Below, piece by piece: positions 23,560 to 32,308 of a stretch of DNA of 64,000 nt; the stretch's first letter is position 1, and every line of letters starts with the position of its first letter. A program made the translations under genes and the position numbers. A model generated the notes under the pieces. The model was given only the letters and a program-made list of their open reading frames with translations. It did no database searches and was not told the DNA's origin. Source of the stretch: Herpetosiphon llansteffanensis (GTDB lineage Bacteria > Chloroflexota > Chloroflexia > Chloroflexales > Herpetosiphonaceae); the NCBI RefSeq assembly GCF_003205875.1, contig NZ_PUBZ01000125.1:1-64000 (forward strand), in the 5' to 3' direction.

Positions 23560-24418
23560 TCTGGTACTGTTCTGGTACTGTACTCTTAAGTCGAGGGCCG
23601 CAAGGAGCTTCCATGGCCAGTAAAAAACCAACACCCGACCAGACCACCTATGACCCCTGGAGTGGCCGCGACCGTCTGCGCATTCTGGCCGCTGCCGATG
23701 CCTGCGCCCCCGGCGAACTTGGTGCCTTGCTGCGCCGCGAAGGCATGTACTCCTCGCACCTCGCCCGCTGGCGACGACAACGCGCCGAGGGTGAACTGGC
23801 CGCACTCACCCCCAAACGCAAAGCCGCACCCACGCCCGAAGCCCAGCGCCAGACCGCCGAACTGGCCCGCCTCCGCCGCGAAAACCAGCGGCTCCAGGCC
23901 AAACTGGCCCAAGCGGAGGTGATTATCGATGTGCAAAGAAAGCTTGCAACCCTGTTGGGGATCACGCTCCCAGCGCCACCACCCGACGCACAGGATTAAT
24001 CACGGCGGTGGCCGATCTCGCTCCCACGGTGGGCATTGCCGCCGCCTGTCGGGCACTCGGTGTCCCGCGCAGTGCCGTCTATCAAGCCGCCCAGCCTGCT
24101 CCCACAGCGGTTCCGCGTCGTCGGCCCGCCCGTGCGCTCACGCCCGATGAGATCGCCCACATCCGCGCCGTGCTCAACAGTGACCGCTTTGCCGACTGCA
24201 CGCCACGCCAGATCTACGCCGCCTTGCTCAACGAGGGAACGTACCTGTGCCATTGGCGCACGATGTATCGTATTTTGGCCGCCCATCGGGAAGTCCGTGA
24301 ACGCCGCAACCAGCTGCGCCACCCGACCTATGCCGCGCCGGAATTATTGGCCACGGGGCCAAACCAGCTCTGGAGTTGGGATATCACCAAATTCAAAGGC
24401 CCAACCACCTGGTGGATT
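23560..24418 (+). mobile_element. IS3-type insertion sequence, 3'-truncated
   Basis: Contains an intact orfA and the first part of orfB. CTGGTACTGTTCTGGTACTG upstream (about 23562-23581) may be the left end. The right half, including most of the catalytic domain and the right terminal repeat, is missing after about 24418. Confidence 0.65.
23613..23999 (+). CDS. IS3-type transposase OrfA
   Basis: 128 residues. N-terminal helix-turn-helix region (LRILAAADACAPGELGALLR...YSSHLARWRRQR) followed by a leucine-rich coiled coil (AELARLRRENQRLQAKLAQA), the layout of IS3-group OrfA proteins that bind the element ends and oligomerise. AAGGAG precedes ATG 23613. It ends 8 nt before the orfB remnant. GC-rich and Ala-rich compared with its neighbours, in line with recent arrival. 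Probably non-functional because orfB is incomplete. Confidence 0.8.
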   Translation: MASKKPTPDQTTYDPWSGRDRLRILAAADACAPGELGALLRREGMYSSHLARWRRQRAEGELAALTPKRKAAPTPEAQRQTAELARLRRENQRLQAKLAQAEVIIDVQRKLATLLGITLPAPPPDAQD

Positions 24419-24472
24419 AACCGCCCCGTTGGGCCAGCTGATCCGCCGATCGCGGTAGTATTGCGTGAATAA
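24008..24472 (+). pseudogene. IS3-type transposase OrfB, truncated
   Basis: 154-codon frame with GTG start. It carries the OrfB N-terminal helix-turn-helix (ALGVPRSAVYQAAQ), the RQIYAALLNEGTYLCHWRTMYRIL region and the beginning of the DDE integrase core, GPNQLWSWDITKFKGP with the first catalytic Asp. From about 24418 the sequence is unrelated (WWINRPVGPADPP), so the second Asp and the Glu are lost and the enzyme cannot be active. Confidence 0.8.
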
Positions 24473-24520
24473 TCCTTCTTTAATAGTCCGTTTATTCCGT
24501 TGTCATCTGTTTCACCGTGC

Positions 24521-24676
24521 TTGACACATTCCGCAGCTCAGCGCGATTTAGCCATCTATTATTCCTGTTATACCAATCAATCTGATATTGTCATTGGCAC
24601 ACCTATGGCCAATCGCGTAGCTGATAAATTTAATGATTGTGTTGAATTGTTTGCCAACAGCAGTCGTTGGCGGTGA
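24521..24676 (+). pseudogene. NRPS condensation-domain fragment
   Basis: A frame of about 51 codons reads AAQRDLAIYYSCYTNQSDIV then IGTPMANRVADKFNDCVELFANS. IVIGTPMANR and the following segment are characteristic of the late part of condensation domains of nonribosomal peptide synthetases. There is no start, catalytic HHxxxDG motif or neighbouring NRPS domain. It is a relic carried here by rearrangement. Confidence 0.6.
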
Positions 24677-24795
24677 AGCTCTATACTGAAAAGCAGCACT
24701 CGATCGCGCAGATCTGCCGGATGCTCGGGATTTCGAAGCCGACGCTCTATAAATACCTCGCCGATGCACCTGCGGCGGGAACCACCAACCCCTGA
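24658..24795 (+). pseudogene. Serine recombinase C-terminal fragment
   Basis: A frame of about 45 codons ends at 24795 and reads LYTEKQHSIAQICRMLGISK then PTLYKYL, the helix-turn-helix tail of resolvase/invertase recombinases. It starts within the NRPS relic in another frame. The catalytic domain is absent. Confidence 0.65.
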
Positions 24796-24887
24796 GGCGC
24801 ATGCCCCCGACTTTAGAGTAGTCTGTATACATAGATGTAATGCAGCAATATAGAGCGTATTTTTTATAGATTGCATTTTCCTCCTCT

Positions 24888-26129
24888 TTATCGAACAATT
24901 CTACGAATAGTTAATACAAATTCTCCATAATTCGACGGATTTTCATGGCTTAGTAGTGTATAAGCAATATAGTCATTATTTGGTGACCACATAACTTCTA
25001 AAACCGCGCCACCCTTACGCTCCATAGACTGTTCATTAAGCCGAATACTGCCATCTTCACCGAGTTTCGCAATGTATGCATTATGGGGAGATTGTCCACT
25101 CGTATTAAACTGGTATACAAAATACTGGTTGTCAGGCGACCATGCCAATGGCGCTTGATTGCTGCGCGTGATATTGGTTTTGTAGCGCACGACACCGTTC
25201 GCATCGGCGATAACAATGGTATCGGTCGCATCATTAAATGCAACATAGCGAGAATCCTGAGACCATATAATCCGAGGATATTCCTCAGTAATACTGATGG
25301 CAGCAGTAACATTCCCATCCGTCAGCCATTGAAGATTGATCGGGTGTTTACTGATCGGGTATTGCTTCGTGGGTTTGGTCAGCACTGCATGGTGGCCATT
25401 TGGTGAGAGTTGCATGGATGGACGTGAACTTGGAAGTGCATCATCAAAGAGCGTCTTGATTATACCATTAGCTTGAGGGGGTACTACGATAATGCGCTTA
25501 TCTGTCGCAATCACAAGCCCTTGCTCGAGATTCCAGCGTATATTCAGTGACGAATTTGGTGGGAGCGGTAATTCCCCAATCTTTGTTGTCGATTGAGATA
25601 CACTATCGTAGAGCCATACCGTGCTGATCGCTGATTGGGGACGGGTGGTATCGTGGATGACATAGGCAAGTATATGATCATCCTGAGGTGACCATACTGC
25701 TGCTTGGATATTTTGTGCAAGAATAGCAATGTCCTGTGATGCCACAGTCATAATTCTGAGGGTTTGATCTTGAGTATATAATAACCGAGTGCCATCGCTT
25801 GACCATCCCCAGAGCTGAAGATTTGGTTGGCTGGTTGTGATACTGGTTGTGGTCTCAAGTTTCCACGTTCCCCATGATGGTGGATTAAGCGTCAGTTCAA
25901 GCGGGATGATTTGTTGGGTATTTGATAGCGTCGAACTTGGCACAATTCCTGTTGGTACACTTGTCACCGTGGAGGGAATGACCGTCGGTATGGCTGTCGC
26001 CAGAACCGGCGTGGGATAGGGATTTTGTGCCGACTGAACCGCAGGTGAGGAGGTCGCTGGGACGATATCCGCATGTCCACATGCAACGAGCAGCAGCACA
26101 ATACTTCCGAGAATGAACATTCGGCACAT
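24888..26129 (-). CDS. Lipoprotein with TolB-like beta-propeller
   Basis: 413 residues. Signal peptide MCRMFILGSIVLLLVAC with the lipobox Cys at about 17, then a Pro/Thr/Ser-rich linker (20-70), then about six WD40/PD40-like blades (LWGWSSDGTRLLYT, VWSPQDDHILAYVI, QLSPNGHHAVLT, IIWSQDSRYVAFND, AWSPDNQYFVYQF, MWSPNNDYIAYTL). It is exported and membrane-anchored. The start at 26129 follows AAGGAG; a TTG two codons upstream is not needed. Propeller lipoproteins bind partners or carbohydrates; the ligand here is unknown. Related in design to the lipoprotein at 22049. Confidence 0.85.
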   Translation of the reverse strand: MCRMFILGSIVLLLVACGHADIVPATSSPAVQSAQNPYPTPVLATAIPTVIPSTVTSVPTGIVPSSTLSNTQQIIPLELTLNPPSWGTWKLETTTSITTSQPNLQLWGWSSDGTRLLYTQDQTLRIMTVASQDIAILAQNIQAAVWSPQDDHILAYVIHDTTRPQSAISTVWLYDSVSQSTTKIGELPLPPNSSLNIRWNLEQGLVIATDKRIIVVPPQANGIIKTLFDDALPSSRPSMQLSPNGHHAVLTKPTKQYPISKHPINLQWLTDGNVTAAISITEEYPRIIWSQDSRYVAFNDATDTIVIADANGVVRYKTNITRSNQAPLAWSPDNQYFVYQFNTSGQSPHNAYIAKLGEDGSIRLNEQSMERKGGAVLEVMWSPNNDYIAYTLLSHENPSNYGEFVLTIRRIVR

Positions 26130-26334
26130 AACCAACTCCTTATAAAATCGTTAGGATGAGATCACGTGATGCCTTACTAAAGCAGGCACGCATCCGTTTC
26201 CCTCTTCATTGAAGACGCTTAGGATAGCAGTATTTCGCCCGCGTGGAGATAAGCCGCATTATCTTCTCTGGTATACTCCTTGTTACTATAACTTCTATGG
26301 AATTATCATACAATCTGGCAATCAAGGAGTCACA

Positions 26335-26473
26335 ATGACAACCATTTGTGAACAGCTTGACCTATTTTTGGCCGCTATGGTACACCGTCGATGACATTGA
26401 AACCTTGCTCGCCGATGCCCAAGTGAAACCTAGCACCCGTAACCGACGTTATGAAATTTATCAAAGATACTAA
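26335..26473 (+). pseudogene. Frameshifted small gene relic
   Basis: An ATG behind AAGGAG opens TTICEQLDLFLAA but stops at 26394. The adjacent frame continues LWYTVDDIETLLADAQVKPS to a stop at 26473 without its own start. Together they look like one frameshifted small protein of unknown family. Between 26474 and 26737 another open stretch (26492-26674, no start codon) encodes LQEIIPLLQLQHTLQ and is also unrecognised. No other feature is visible in 26130-26737. Confidence 0.4.
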
Positions 26474-26737
26474 TCACATGGGTTAGTTAGAATTGACCTA
26501 CAACCAGTGCTACAAGAGATCATTCCACTACTGCAACTACAGCATACTCTGCAGAAATATTCCATTGAGAATTGCGAGCTTCGTGAGCTTGCAACTGGGC
26601 CTTGCTATTGGATGCCACAGCCGCTCGCAGGGAATTGTGGCATGCACGAATATGATACCTGCTGGATTCAATAACCACGCTTATAGCGTAGCAATCAATT
26701 CTATAATCTCGGTTGATTATTCCAAAGGATTAGTGCG

Positions 26738-27522
26738 ATGGCGCAAGCAACGATTCAGGCGCTCTTTCTCAAACCAGCCAAGGGGCAAGCGTTGGTTGAT
26801 GGAAGCGCTTTAGGCATGACAATGCAGCAAGGCTATGGCATTGCTGGTGATTGCCAAGGCCATCCCTTGAGTCCCCGTCAAGTTCTCCTCGTACGGCGCG
26901 AAGATCTTGATGCTTTCAAGTTGCACCCAGGCGATTTGCGGGAAAATATCGTGCTCGCAGGGCTGGCAGAAACTGAATTTGTACCTGGCGCAGTCCTGCA
27001 TCTAGGTAAGAGCGTGCAAATTCGGCTTAGCTTTCATTGTGAACCTTGTAAGCGCATCGCCCATGTGCTTGGCACGCCGCTTAAGCAGATTGTCGGCAAA
27101 CGCGGGATTTTAGGCACTGTTGTTGTCGGTGGCGCGCTGCGTTGTGGCGATTGCGTTGTGGCGATTCGGTTGTTGTTGGCGCGCAGACGCTGCCGCTTTC
27201 GCCTATACCGTATAACCGATTTTTGCACTTTATTTCTGCGGTTCCCTATGGTAAGGTTGTAAGCTACAAAGAAATTGTAATAGGGATGGGAGTAGCGAAC
27301 AGCTTTATGCGAGTTATTCCACAGTATCTGCAAAAAACTAATCCTGAGCAGTATCCAATTCATCGGGTCGTCGATACCAAAGGTCAGCTGCTGCCGCACT
27401 ATATTCCCAGCCAAATAGATGCCTTACGTGCTGAGGGTATTGCGGTGGTTCTGGTTGATAGCATTGAACCGCATTCGTATCAACTCGATCTTCAGCGTTA
27501 TGGGTGGCGTGGAAATAGCTAA
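26738..27522 (+). pseudogene. MOSC domain-alkyltransferase-like fusion, broken by 14-bp duplication
   Basis: Two overlapping frames form one gene. 26738-27138 encodes a MOSC domain (PAKGQALVDGSALGM, GDCQGHPLSPRQVLLV, GDLRENIVLAG, FHCEPCKRIAHVLG with the conserved Cys), related to molybdenum-cofactor sulfurases. The second frame (to 27522) encodes an Ada/MGMT-type DNA-binding domain (AVPYGKVVSYKEI, YPIHRVVDTKGQLLP). The usual PCHR cysteine is replaced by Ile, so it would be alkyltransferase-like: binding, not repairing. A 14-nt tandem duplication (27139-27152 and 27153-27166) shifts the frame; deleting one copy restores GGALRCGDSVVVGAQTLP and a continuous fusion of about 256 residues. Confidence 0.75.
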
Positions 27523-27566
27523 ACCATCGGCGATACTTCACGAATAGCGATTCAGAAAGGACATAT

Positions 27567-27779
27567 ATGACGAAGGAACCAGCAGTCAAAGGCCCAGCAT
27601 CGTATTTTCCATCAATCGAGAAAACCTATGGCCACCCGATCGATCATTGGATGACGATTCTCGCTGCGATGGCAGACAAAACCCATATGCAGATGGTTGC
27701 TGCGCTGAAGACCGACCATGGAATGGGCCATGGCCATGCGAATGCACTGGTTGCCTATTATCGGGCGCAACAGCAATAA
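27567..27779 (+). CDS. DUF4287-like small protein
   Basis: 70 residues. It matches the small DUF4287 family: KGPASYFPSIEKTYGHPIDH, then KTHMQMVAALKTDHGMGHGHANALVAYYR. Members are soluble, His-rich near the end, and of unknown function; they often occur as stand-alone genes or fused to DUF5655. The start follows AAAGGAC. It lies just ahead of the metallo-hydrolase gene and may be transcribed with it. Confidence 0.8.
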   Translation: MTKEPAVKGPASYFPSIEKTYGHPIDHWMTILAAMADKTHMQMVAALKTDHGMGHGHANALVAYYRAQQQ

Positions 27780-27833
27780 ACCGAACCTTTAGGGGGCGGT
27801 CTTGCGCTCCTGTATCACTCATGAGGAACGTCG

Positions 27834-28604
27834 ATGGAAATTCATTTGCTGCGCAATGCTACTATGCGCCTTCGCTATGCCCAGCACACATTGCTTGCTG
27901 ATCCTGATTTTGCGCCACGCCATGCGCGTGATTCGTTTACTGGGCGTTCACGCAATCCGATGGTTGATTTGCCGTTGCCAAAAGAAGCGATTGTGGAGGG
28001 CATCGAGGCGGTGTTGGTGACCCACCTGCATGCGGATCACTTTGACGCTGAAGCGCAACAGCTGCTGCCCAAGGACATTCCTATTTTCTGTCAACCAGTT
28101 GATGCTGAACGTATTCAAAGCTATGGGTTTCACAACGTTATTCCGGTTGATCAAGTCGTTGAATGGCAGGGTATGCGGATTACGCTGGTGGCGGGCCAGC
28201 ATGGGTTTGGCGCTGATCTCGCAAGCATGGGTCAGGTATCTGGTTTTGTATTGTCGGCTCCCCATGAGCCAACGCTATATTGGGTTGGCGATAGTGTATG
28301 GTATGCCGATGTTGCAACAACGATTGAGCAATTTCAGCCAAGCGTCATTGTAACCCATTCTTCTGGGGCGATTTGGGAGGCGGGAACTCCGATTGTGATG
28401 GATGCCCAGCAAACCATCACGCTGTGTCAGACGGCGACTGCAAGTACGGTTGTTGCCGTTCATCTGGATTCGCTTGATCATGGGCAGGTATCGCGCGCCG
28501 ATCTCCGAATTGCTGCCAATGCTGCCGGAATTTCTGAGACTCAACTGCTTATTCCCAACGATGGAGCGGTGCTGGTATTCGAGGGTGAATCAACACCCAG
28601 CTGA
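27834..28604 (+). CDS. Metallo-beta-lactamase-fold hydrolase (UlaG-like)
   Basis: 256 residues. Metal-dependent hydrolase: RYAQHTLLADPDF in the first strands, the metal motif THLHADHFDA (about residues 64-73), VAGQHGFG, WVGDSVWY with the bridging Asp, and a late His in VVAVHLDSLDHG. This set fits the UlaG/RomA-like branch of the beta-lactamase superfamily, which cleaves lactones or phosphodiesters; the substrate cannot be read from sequence. Cytoplasmic, with no signal peptide. GAGGAA precedes the ATG. Confidence 0.85.
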   Translation: MEIHLLRNATMRLRYAQHTLLADPDFAPRHARDSFTGRSRNPMVDLPLPKEAIVEGIEAVLVTHLHADHFDAEAQQLLPKDIPIFCQPVDAERIQSYGFHNVIPVDQVVEWQGMRITLVAGQHGFGADLASMGQVSGFVLSAPHEPTLYWVGDSVWYADVATTIEQFQPSVIVTHSSGAIWEAGTPIVMDAQQTITLCQTATASTVVAVHLDSLDHGQVSRADLRIAANAAGISETQLLIPNDGAVLVFEGESTPS

Positions 28605-28687
28605 TCATCACCAGTGAGCAATTCAGCCATCGTCGCAAAATGCTCGGAGCGTGGTTGCATAGCACATTTTTTGCAGGAGAAATGAAG

Positions 28688-29281
28688 ATGGTACCGCTGC
28701 TCCAAGGCCCGTTGTCAATGCACTATTGCATCTTGGGGATGCTCTCTGGTCGTCCACAATCCAACGATAGCAAATACGGCGATGCTGTCGATATGCTTTG
28801 GCCAACCGAAAAAGCTCGGATGGGAGCGATCTTTGTCCAAGCACTAACGGCTTTACATCAACACCTTGGCTGTCATGCTCTGCTGGTTGAGCGCGATTGG
28901 GCCTGGTGTTCTGCCGATCTGGCAGCGCATGTCGCAAGCTGGTATGGTGATCATGCGCTCCTAGATTATACAATGTTCCCAGACGGCTGGCAGTTTGACC
29001 CAGTGGTCGTTGGCCCACGCCGCTCGTTTATCAAAGGAATCCTGCTGCGACGAGGATTCTGGGACGAAACGCAGCAGCATTGGGAGGTTCCATTCAAGAA
29101 GCTAGCAGAGAGCTTTGTGCTCTATCAGATCCTGATTGATCTGCGTTGGTATGGGGTGAAAATGGTGCATGAGGCACTTGAGGGAACATTGGTGTTTATT
29201 ATCATTCCCATGACCCCATGGGCGCAACAGTTGGTTGACGAGCCATGGCCATGGGAGCACGATCCAGATCCTTTAGTCTAG
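28688..29281 (+). CDS. Hypothetical protein
   Basis: About 197 residues, soluble, rich in Trp and aromatic residues (LLVERDWAWCSADL, LLDYTMFPDGWQFD, EVPFKKLAESFVLYQILIDL). No family is recognised. The start at 28688 is preferred because AGGAG lies 8 nt upstream; ATG 28682 is the alternative. Its 3' end overlaps the convergent Imm10-like gene by 9 bp. Confidence 0.6.
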   Translation: MVPLLQGPLSMHYCILGMLSGRPQSNDSKYGDAVDMLWPTEKARMGAIFVQALTALHQHLGCHALLVERDWAWCSADLAAHVASWYGDHALLDYTMFPDGWQFDPVVVGPRRSFIKGILLRRGFWDETQQHWEVPFKKLAESFVLYQILIDLRWYGVKMVHEALEGTLVFIIIPMTPWAQQLVDEPWPWEHDPDPLV

Positions 29282-29674
29282 AAGCAGCGTCTGTGGAGCC
29301 GAAGGCGCAGCCTGAAAAAGTTGGCGGATATGCTCATAAAGCATCGATCTATCGTCGGCTGCAAGGTTTAGCTCAATTTGATACTGCGCTATGCCAATTT
29401 CTGCTGCTGCACTAGGCGCTAGATCGATGCTGCATTGGTTGCCACGAATAACAAACCTCGTAATCCCGCCATAGGTCGTAGCCCCCGCTGCGGTACTGAG
29501 GCAATAGGTATCCATCCCCAGCGCTATGTCCTGTGCATCAGGCTCTTCAAAGCTGCGTTGCAATTCGAGATATTCTGAAGGCTGCTCAGGGTCATCAGCA
29601 AAAACAATTGCTAAAATGTCATCATCAATCCAATCGATACCAACTGCTTGCGCCAAAAAATGAATTTTCTCCAT
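29273..29674 (-). CDS. Imm10-like immunity protein
   Basis: 133 residues. The pattern EYLELQRSFEEPDAQDIALG, then MDTYCLSTAAGATTYGGI and a C-terminal MLYEHIRQLF matches the Imm10 family of polymorphic-toxin immunity proteins. Such proteins bind and block a cognate toxin domain. No toxin gene is visible nearby, so it may be an orphan immunity gene. It is the last gene of a minus-strand operon with a helical protein (29695) and a STAND-TPR protein (30313); gaps are 20 and 0 bp. Confidence 0.65.
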   Translation of the reverse strand: MEKIHFLAQAVGIDWIDDDILAIVFADDPEQPSEYLELQRSFEEPDAQDIALGMDTYCLSTAAGATTYGGITRFVIRGNQCSIDLAPSAAAEIGIAQYQIELNLAADDRSMLYEHIRQLFQAAPSAPQTLLLD

Positions 29675-29694
29675 GAATGCGATTCCTATCCACG

Positions 29695-30312
29695 CTAATG
29701 TTGCTGAGTATAGCGATAGGCTAATTCATACCAATCCCAAATCGTTACCGACCCAGTATCGGAAAAACTAACCTGATGCCGTTGAATATAGTCTTCGATT
29801 GTTGTAACAAATTGTTGTGCCTGCTGCTGATTAGGCGCAGTAGCAAGCTGCATCAGCGTTGTCAACCATTCTTCTATTCCGCCAGCACCATCAGGGTCGT
29901 TGCGAATCTGATCAATACATTCCTGAACCCGATCATAGTCGCCGAGAAAATACCAGCCAATCGCTGCTTTTGTAAGCTCAGTCGTATTGCGCGGGTAGCG
30001 CACAAGCCGCGTCGCTACATACTGGGTTGTTGCTTGAAACCAGCGCTGTGCTCGGTGCTTTTCGCCACCTAAACGATAGAGATTTGCTCTGGTTAAAGTA
30101 TCAAAACTGGTCGGTTCACGGAATACGGTTTCGTGCAAGGCCGCTGCCTCACAAAATAAAGGCTTTGCAGATTCATCATTTAAGAGGTGGAGACAGCGCG
30201 CAACCTGCTCGATGCGACCATAATTTCGGCGTTCTGCAAGCTGCTTTTGACGGAGCGCTAGCTCCTGATGAAGTTGGGTTTGATTGATCAATGGGAGCGT
30301 GGTATTTGGCAA
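29695..30312 (-). CDS. Helical repeat protein, unknown family
   Basis: 205 residues, almost entirely helical with degenerate TPR-like spacing (LYRLGGEKHRAQRWFQATTQ, AIGWYFLGDYDRVQECIDQI). TTG start placed immediately after the TAA of the upstream STAND gene; no internal Met is available, so translation is probably coupled. No catalytic motif. A second, decayed copy of its last 15 codons lies at 32217-32265. Co-operonic with an NB-ARC protein and an Imm10-like protein; role unknown. Confidence 0.65.
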   Translation of the reverse strand: MPNTTLPLINQTQLHQELALRQKQLAERRNYGRIEQVARCLHLLNDESAKPLFCEAAALHETVFREPTSFDTLTRANLYRLGGEKHRAQRWFQATTQYVATRLVRYPRNTTELTKAAIGWYFLGDYDRVQECIDQIRNDPDGAGGIEEWLTTLMQLATAPNQQQAQQFVTTIEDYIQRHQVSFSDTGSVTIWDWYELAYRYTQQH

Positions 30313-32031
30313 TTAAGAATCCATTCTTTGATCGGTCTGATTGGGATGCGTTGCTTGTAACGCTTGAAATTGATCCCAATAGGCATCCATATCTTTGGTA
30401 ATTGGGAAGGGATGGAGCATATGCATAGCTTGTTGATAGATATGGTGGGCATCTTCTGTCTGTCCATCAGATTGCAAAAGCCCAATCAGAGCAAGGTTCG
30501 CTTCAAGGATAGTGCTGATGTGTTCTGCAGGATCAAGCTGCGCTAAAATCGCTAAGGTTTGGCGATACCAAGCTTGAGCCGAATGATACGAGCCATGGGT
30601 GCTGAGCATTTGGCCCACTCTAAGCGAGTGAAACATCGTGGTCTCATGAATTTCGCCAAAGAGCTGGCAATTGATCTGATAGGCGCGTTGGGCATAGTCG
30701 ATTGCGGCCAGCGTTTTGCCTTGGCGTATACAACTTTCGGCCAAATTATTAAAGCTGGTAGCAAGCTGCTCATGCAGAACGCCCAATGAGCGTTCTTCTG
30801 CCTGTATCGCCTGCCGATACCAATGCTCTGCAAGCGAATCCCAGTTCAAATCGTCTGCATAAGCAGCCAGTTGATTGGCACAGATCGCAACCGCCCGATC
30901 GCCCCAGCCCTGCATACGGCTAGCAAGCTGCTGCAAATGGGGAGCCGCCCAACGCATTGCGGCAAAATAAGCTGATCCATCTAAAGCATTAAGCTGGGTC
31001 TGCCACTGATCTACAACGTGAAAGGCATTCGCTTGATCGCCTACCTGTGCATGGACGATCTCTCCCACTACTTGATGAATGATGATCGCATTTGTTCCGC
31101 TCAGTAGCCCTACGTCCAGCAAGCGTTGTAAAGTCGCAACGGCGGTATCAACTGGAGTTTCAGCAGCGATAAACGTTAGCACAAACGCACGCGGTAGCGG
31201 CACTCCATGGGCACACCATGCAACATAATCGAGCATGCCCAAGGCCAAGCTATCAAGCTGATTAATAGTCAAGCGTACGCTGGCTATACAGCAATCTAAT
31301 GGCTGCGATGCAACTACGCTTTCTTGCTGCTTGAGCAAGCTTAACCCATGTTGATAGCGTTGTACGTTATGTGAAGAAATGACTTGGAGATAGCTCGCTG
31401 CCACATGTAACGTTAACGGGAAATGGCCCAAATGCGCTGCAAGCGTCGTAGCTTCTACAGCGCTTAATCGTGGGCAGGCTTGCTGCAAAAGTTCACGACT
31501 TTCGTTCGGCACTAGCATGGCAAGCTGAAGCGTGCTTAGGGTTGACCACTGATCGGAGCGCGATGTCACCAAGACCCGACAGCCACCAATCAGCGGTTGC
31601 CATTGCGCTAACAAACGAGGATCAGCACAATTATCAAAAATCAGCAGGCGTGGAATGGGTAATTGCCAAACCTTAATCACCTGCTCAATCAGTTGGTCTC
31701 CGTCCAAACCAGTCCTATCAATCGATAATTCCTGCGCAGAGCCTGCAAGTTGAAGCTCAATCGAATTAGAGTTGGCACAGTTGATCCAAACGATCCCACC
31801 AGGAAAAGAGTAGCTATAATGAGTGATGAACGCAGTCACAAGGCTGGTTTTCCCAATTCCGCTTGGCCCAACTAGAACAAGCGCAGCTTGGGCTGGAATC
31901 AGCGCAGCGGCCATGGCTTTTAATTCCAGCGCACGGCCTATAAAAGTAGGGCTTGGCTCAAACGGAATAAACGATGTTGGGTGAACAACAGCCTGCTTCA
32001 TAGAAAGAGAATCACCGGGGTCAATCTGCAT
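30313..32031 (-). CDS. STAND/NB-ARC protein with short TPR region, headless
   Basis: 572 residues. No effector head: NB-ARC begins almost at the N-terminus. TFIGRALELKAM, Walker A GPSGIGKTS (about 55-63), Walker B LLIFDN, LVTSRSDQW, GHFPLTLHVAASYL and the winged-helix end IIIHQVVGEIVH. About three degenerate TPR units follow (LATSFNNLAESCIRQGK, SAQAWYRQTLAILAQL). Same ATPase lineage as the 6.6-21.9 kb proteins but clearly divergent. ATG 32031 preferred; TTG 32040 is possible. An AGGAGG lies upstream. It is followed without a gap by the helical protein, then by the Imm10-like gene. Confidence 0.82.
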   Translation of the reverse strand: MQIDPGDSLSMKQAVVHPTSFIPFEPSPTFIGRALELKAMAAALIPAQAALVLVGPSGIGKTSLVTAFITHYSYSFPGGIVWINCANSNSIELQLAGSAQELSIDRTGLDGDQLIEQVIKVWQLPIPRLLIFDNCADPRLLAQWQPLIGGCRVLVTSRSDQWSTLSTLQLAMLVPNESRELLQQACPRLSAVEATTLAAHLGHFPLTLHVAASYLQVISSHNVQRYQHGLSLLKQQESVVASQPLDCCIASVRLTINQLDSLALGMLDYVAWCAHGVPLPRAFVLTFIAAETPVDTAVATLQRLLDVGLLSGTNAIIIHQVVGEIVHAQVGDQANAFHVVDQWQTQLNALDGSAYFAAMRWAAPHLQQLASRMQGWGDRAVAICANQLAAYADDLNWDSLAEHWYRQAIQAEERSLGVLHEQLATSFNNLAESCIRQGKTLAAIDYAQRAYQINCQLFGEIHETTMFHSLRVGQMLSTHGSYHSAQAWYRQTLAILAQLDPAEHISTILEANLALIGLLQSDGQTEDAHHIYQQAMHMLHPFPITKDMDAYWDQFQALQATHPNQTDQRMDS

Positions 32032-32140
32032 GCTATCCAAAGGTATCCTATCCTCCTTTATATATGGCAGATCCGTTGCAACTTGAGTGAGCCTGCATGG
32101 ACCTGCCGCTTTCGAGCTTCATACTACCCGCTTTCGAGCC

Positions 32141-32265
32141 TAAACAGAATCGTGGCCTTTGAGCCAGTTCAAAATCGCTTGAATCGAGGTAGCGTACTTC
32201 TACGAATCACGCTCATGTTGCTGGGTATAGCGATAGGCTAATTCATACCAATCCCAAATCGTTAA
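32141..32265 (-). repeat. Decayed duplicate of two gene tails
   Basis: 32141-32182 resembles the last codons of the hydrolase at 32941 (about 80% over 40 bp), and 32217-32265 is nearly identical to the last codons of the helical protein at 29695. Both have the same orientation as the originals. No gene is encoded in 32032-32308. Confidence 0.6.
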
Positions 32266-32308
32266 TAAATATTCGTTTTTCTGCACCACATACTTTTTTG
32301 CTTCACTA

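Noticed and set aside
23550-23805. Extension of the minus-strand lipase-like frame to 23805
   Set aside because: This part is the antisense of IS3-type orfA; the homology stops near 23547.
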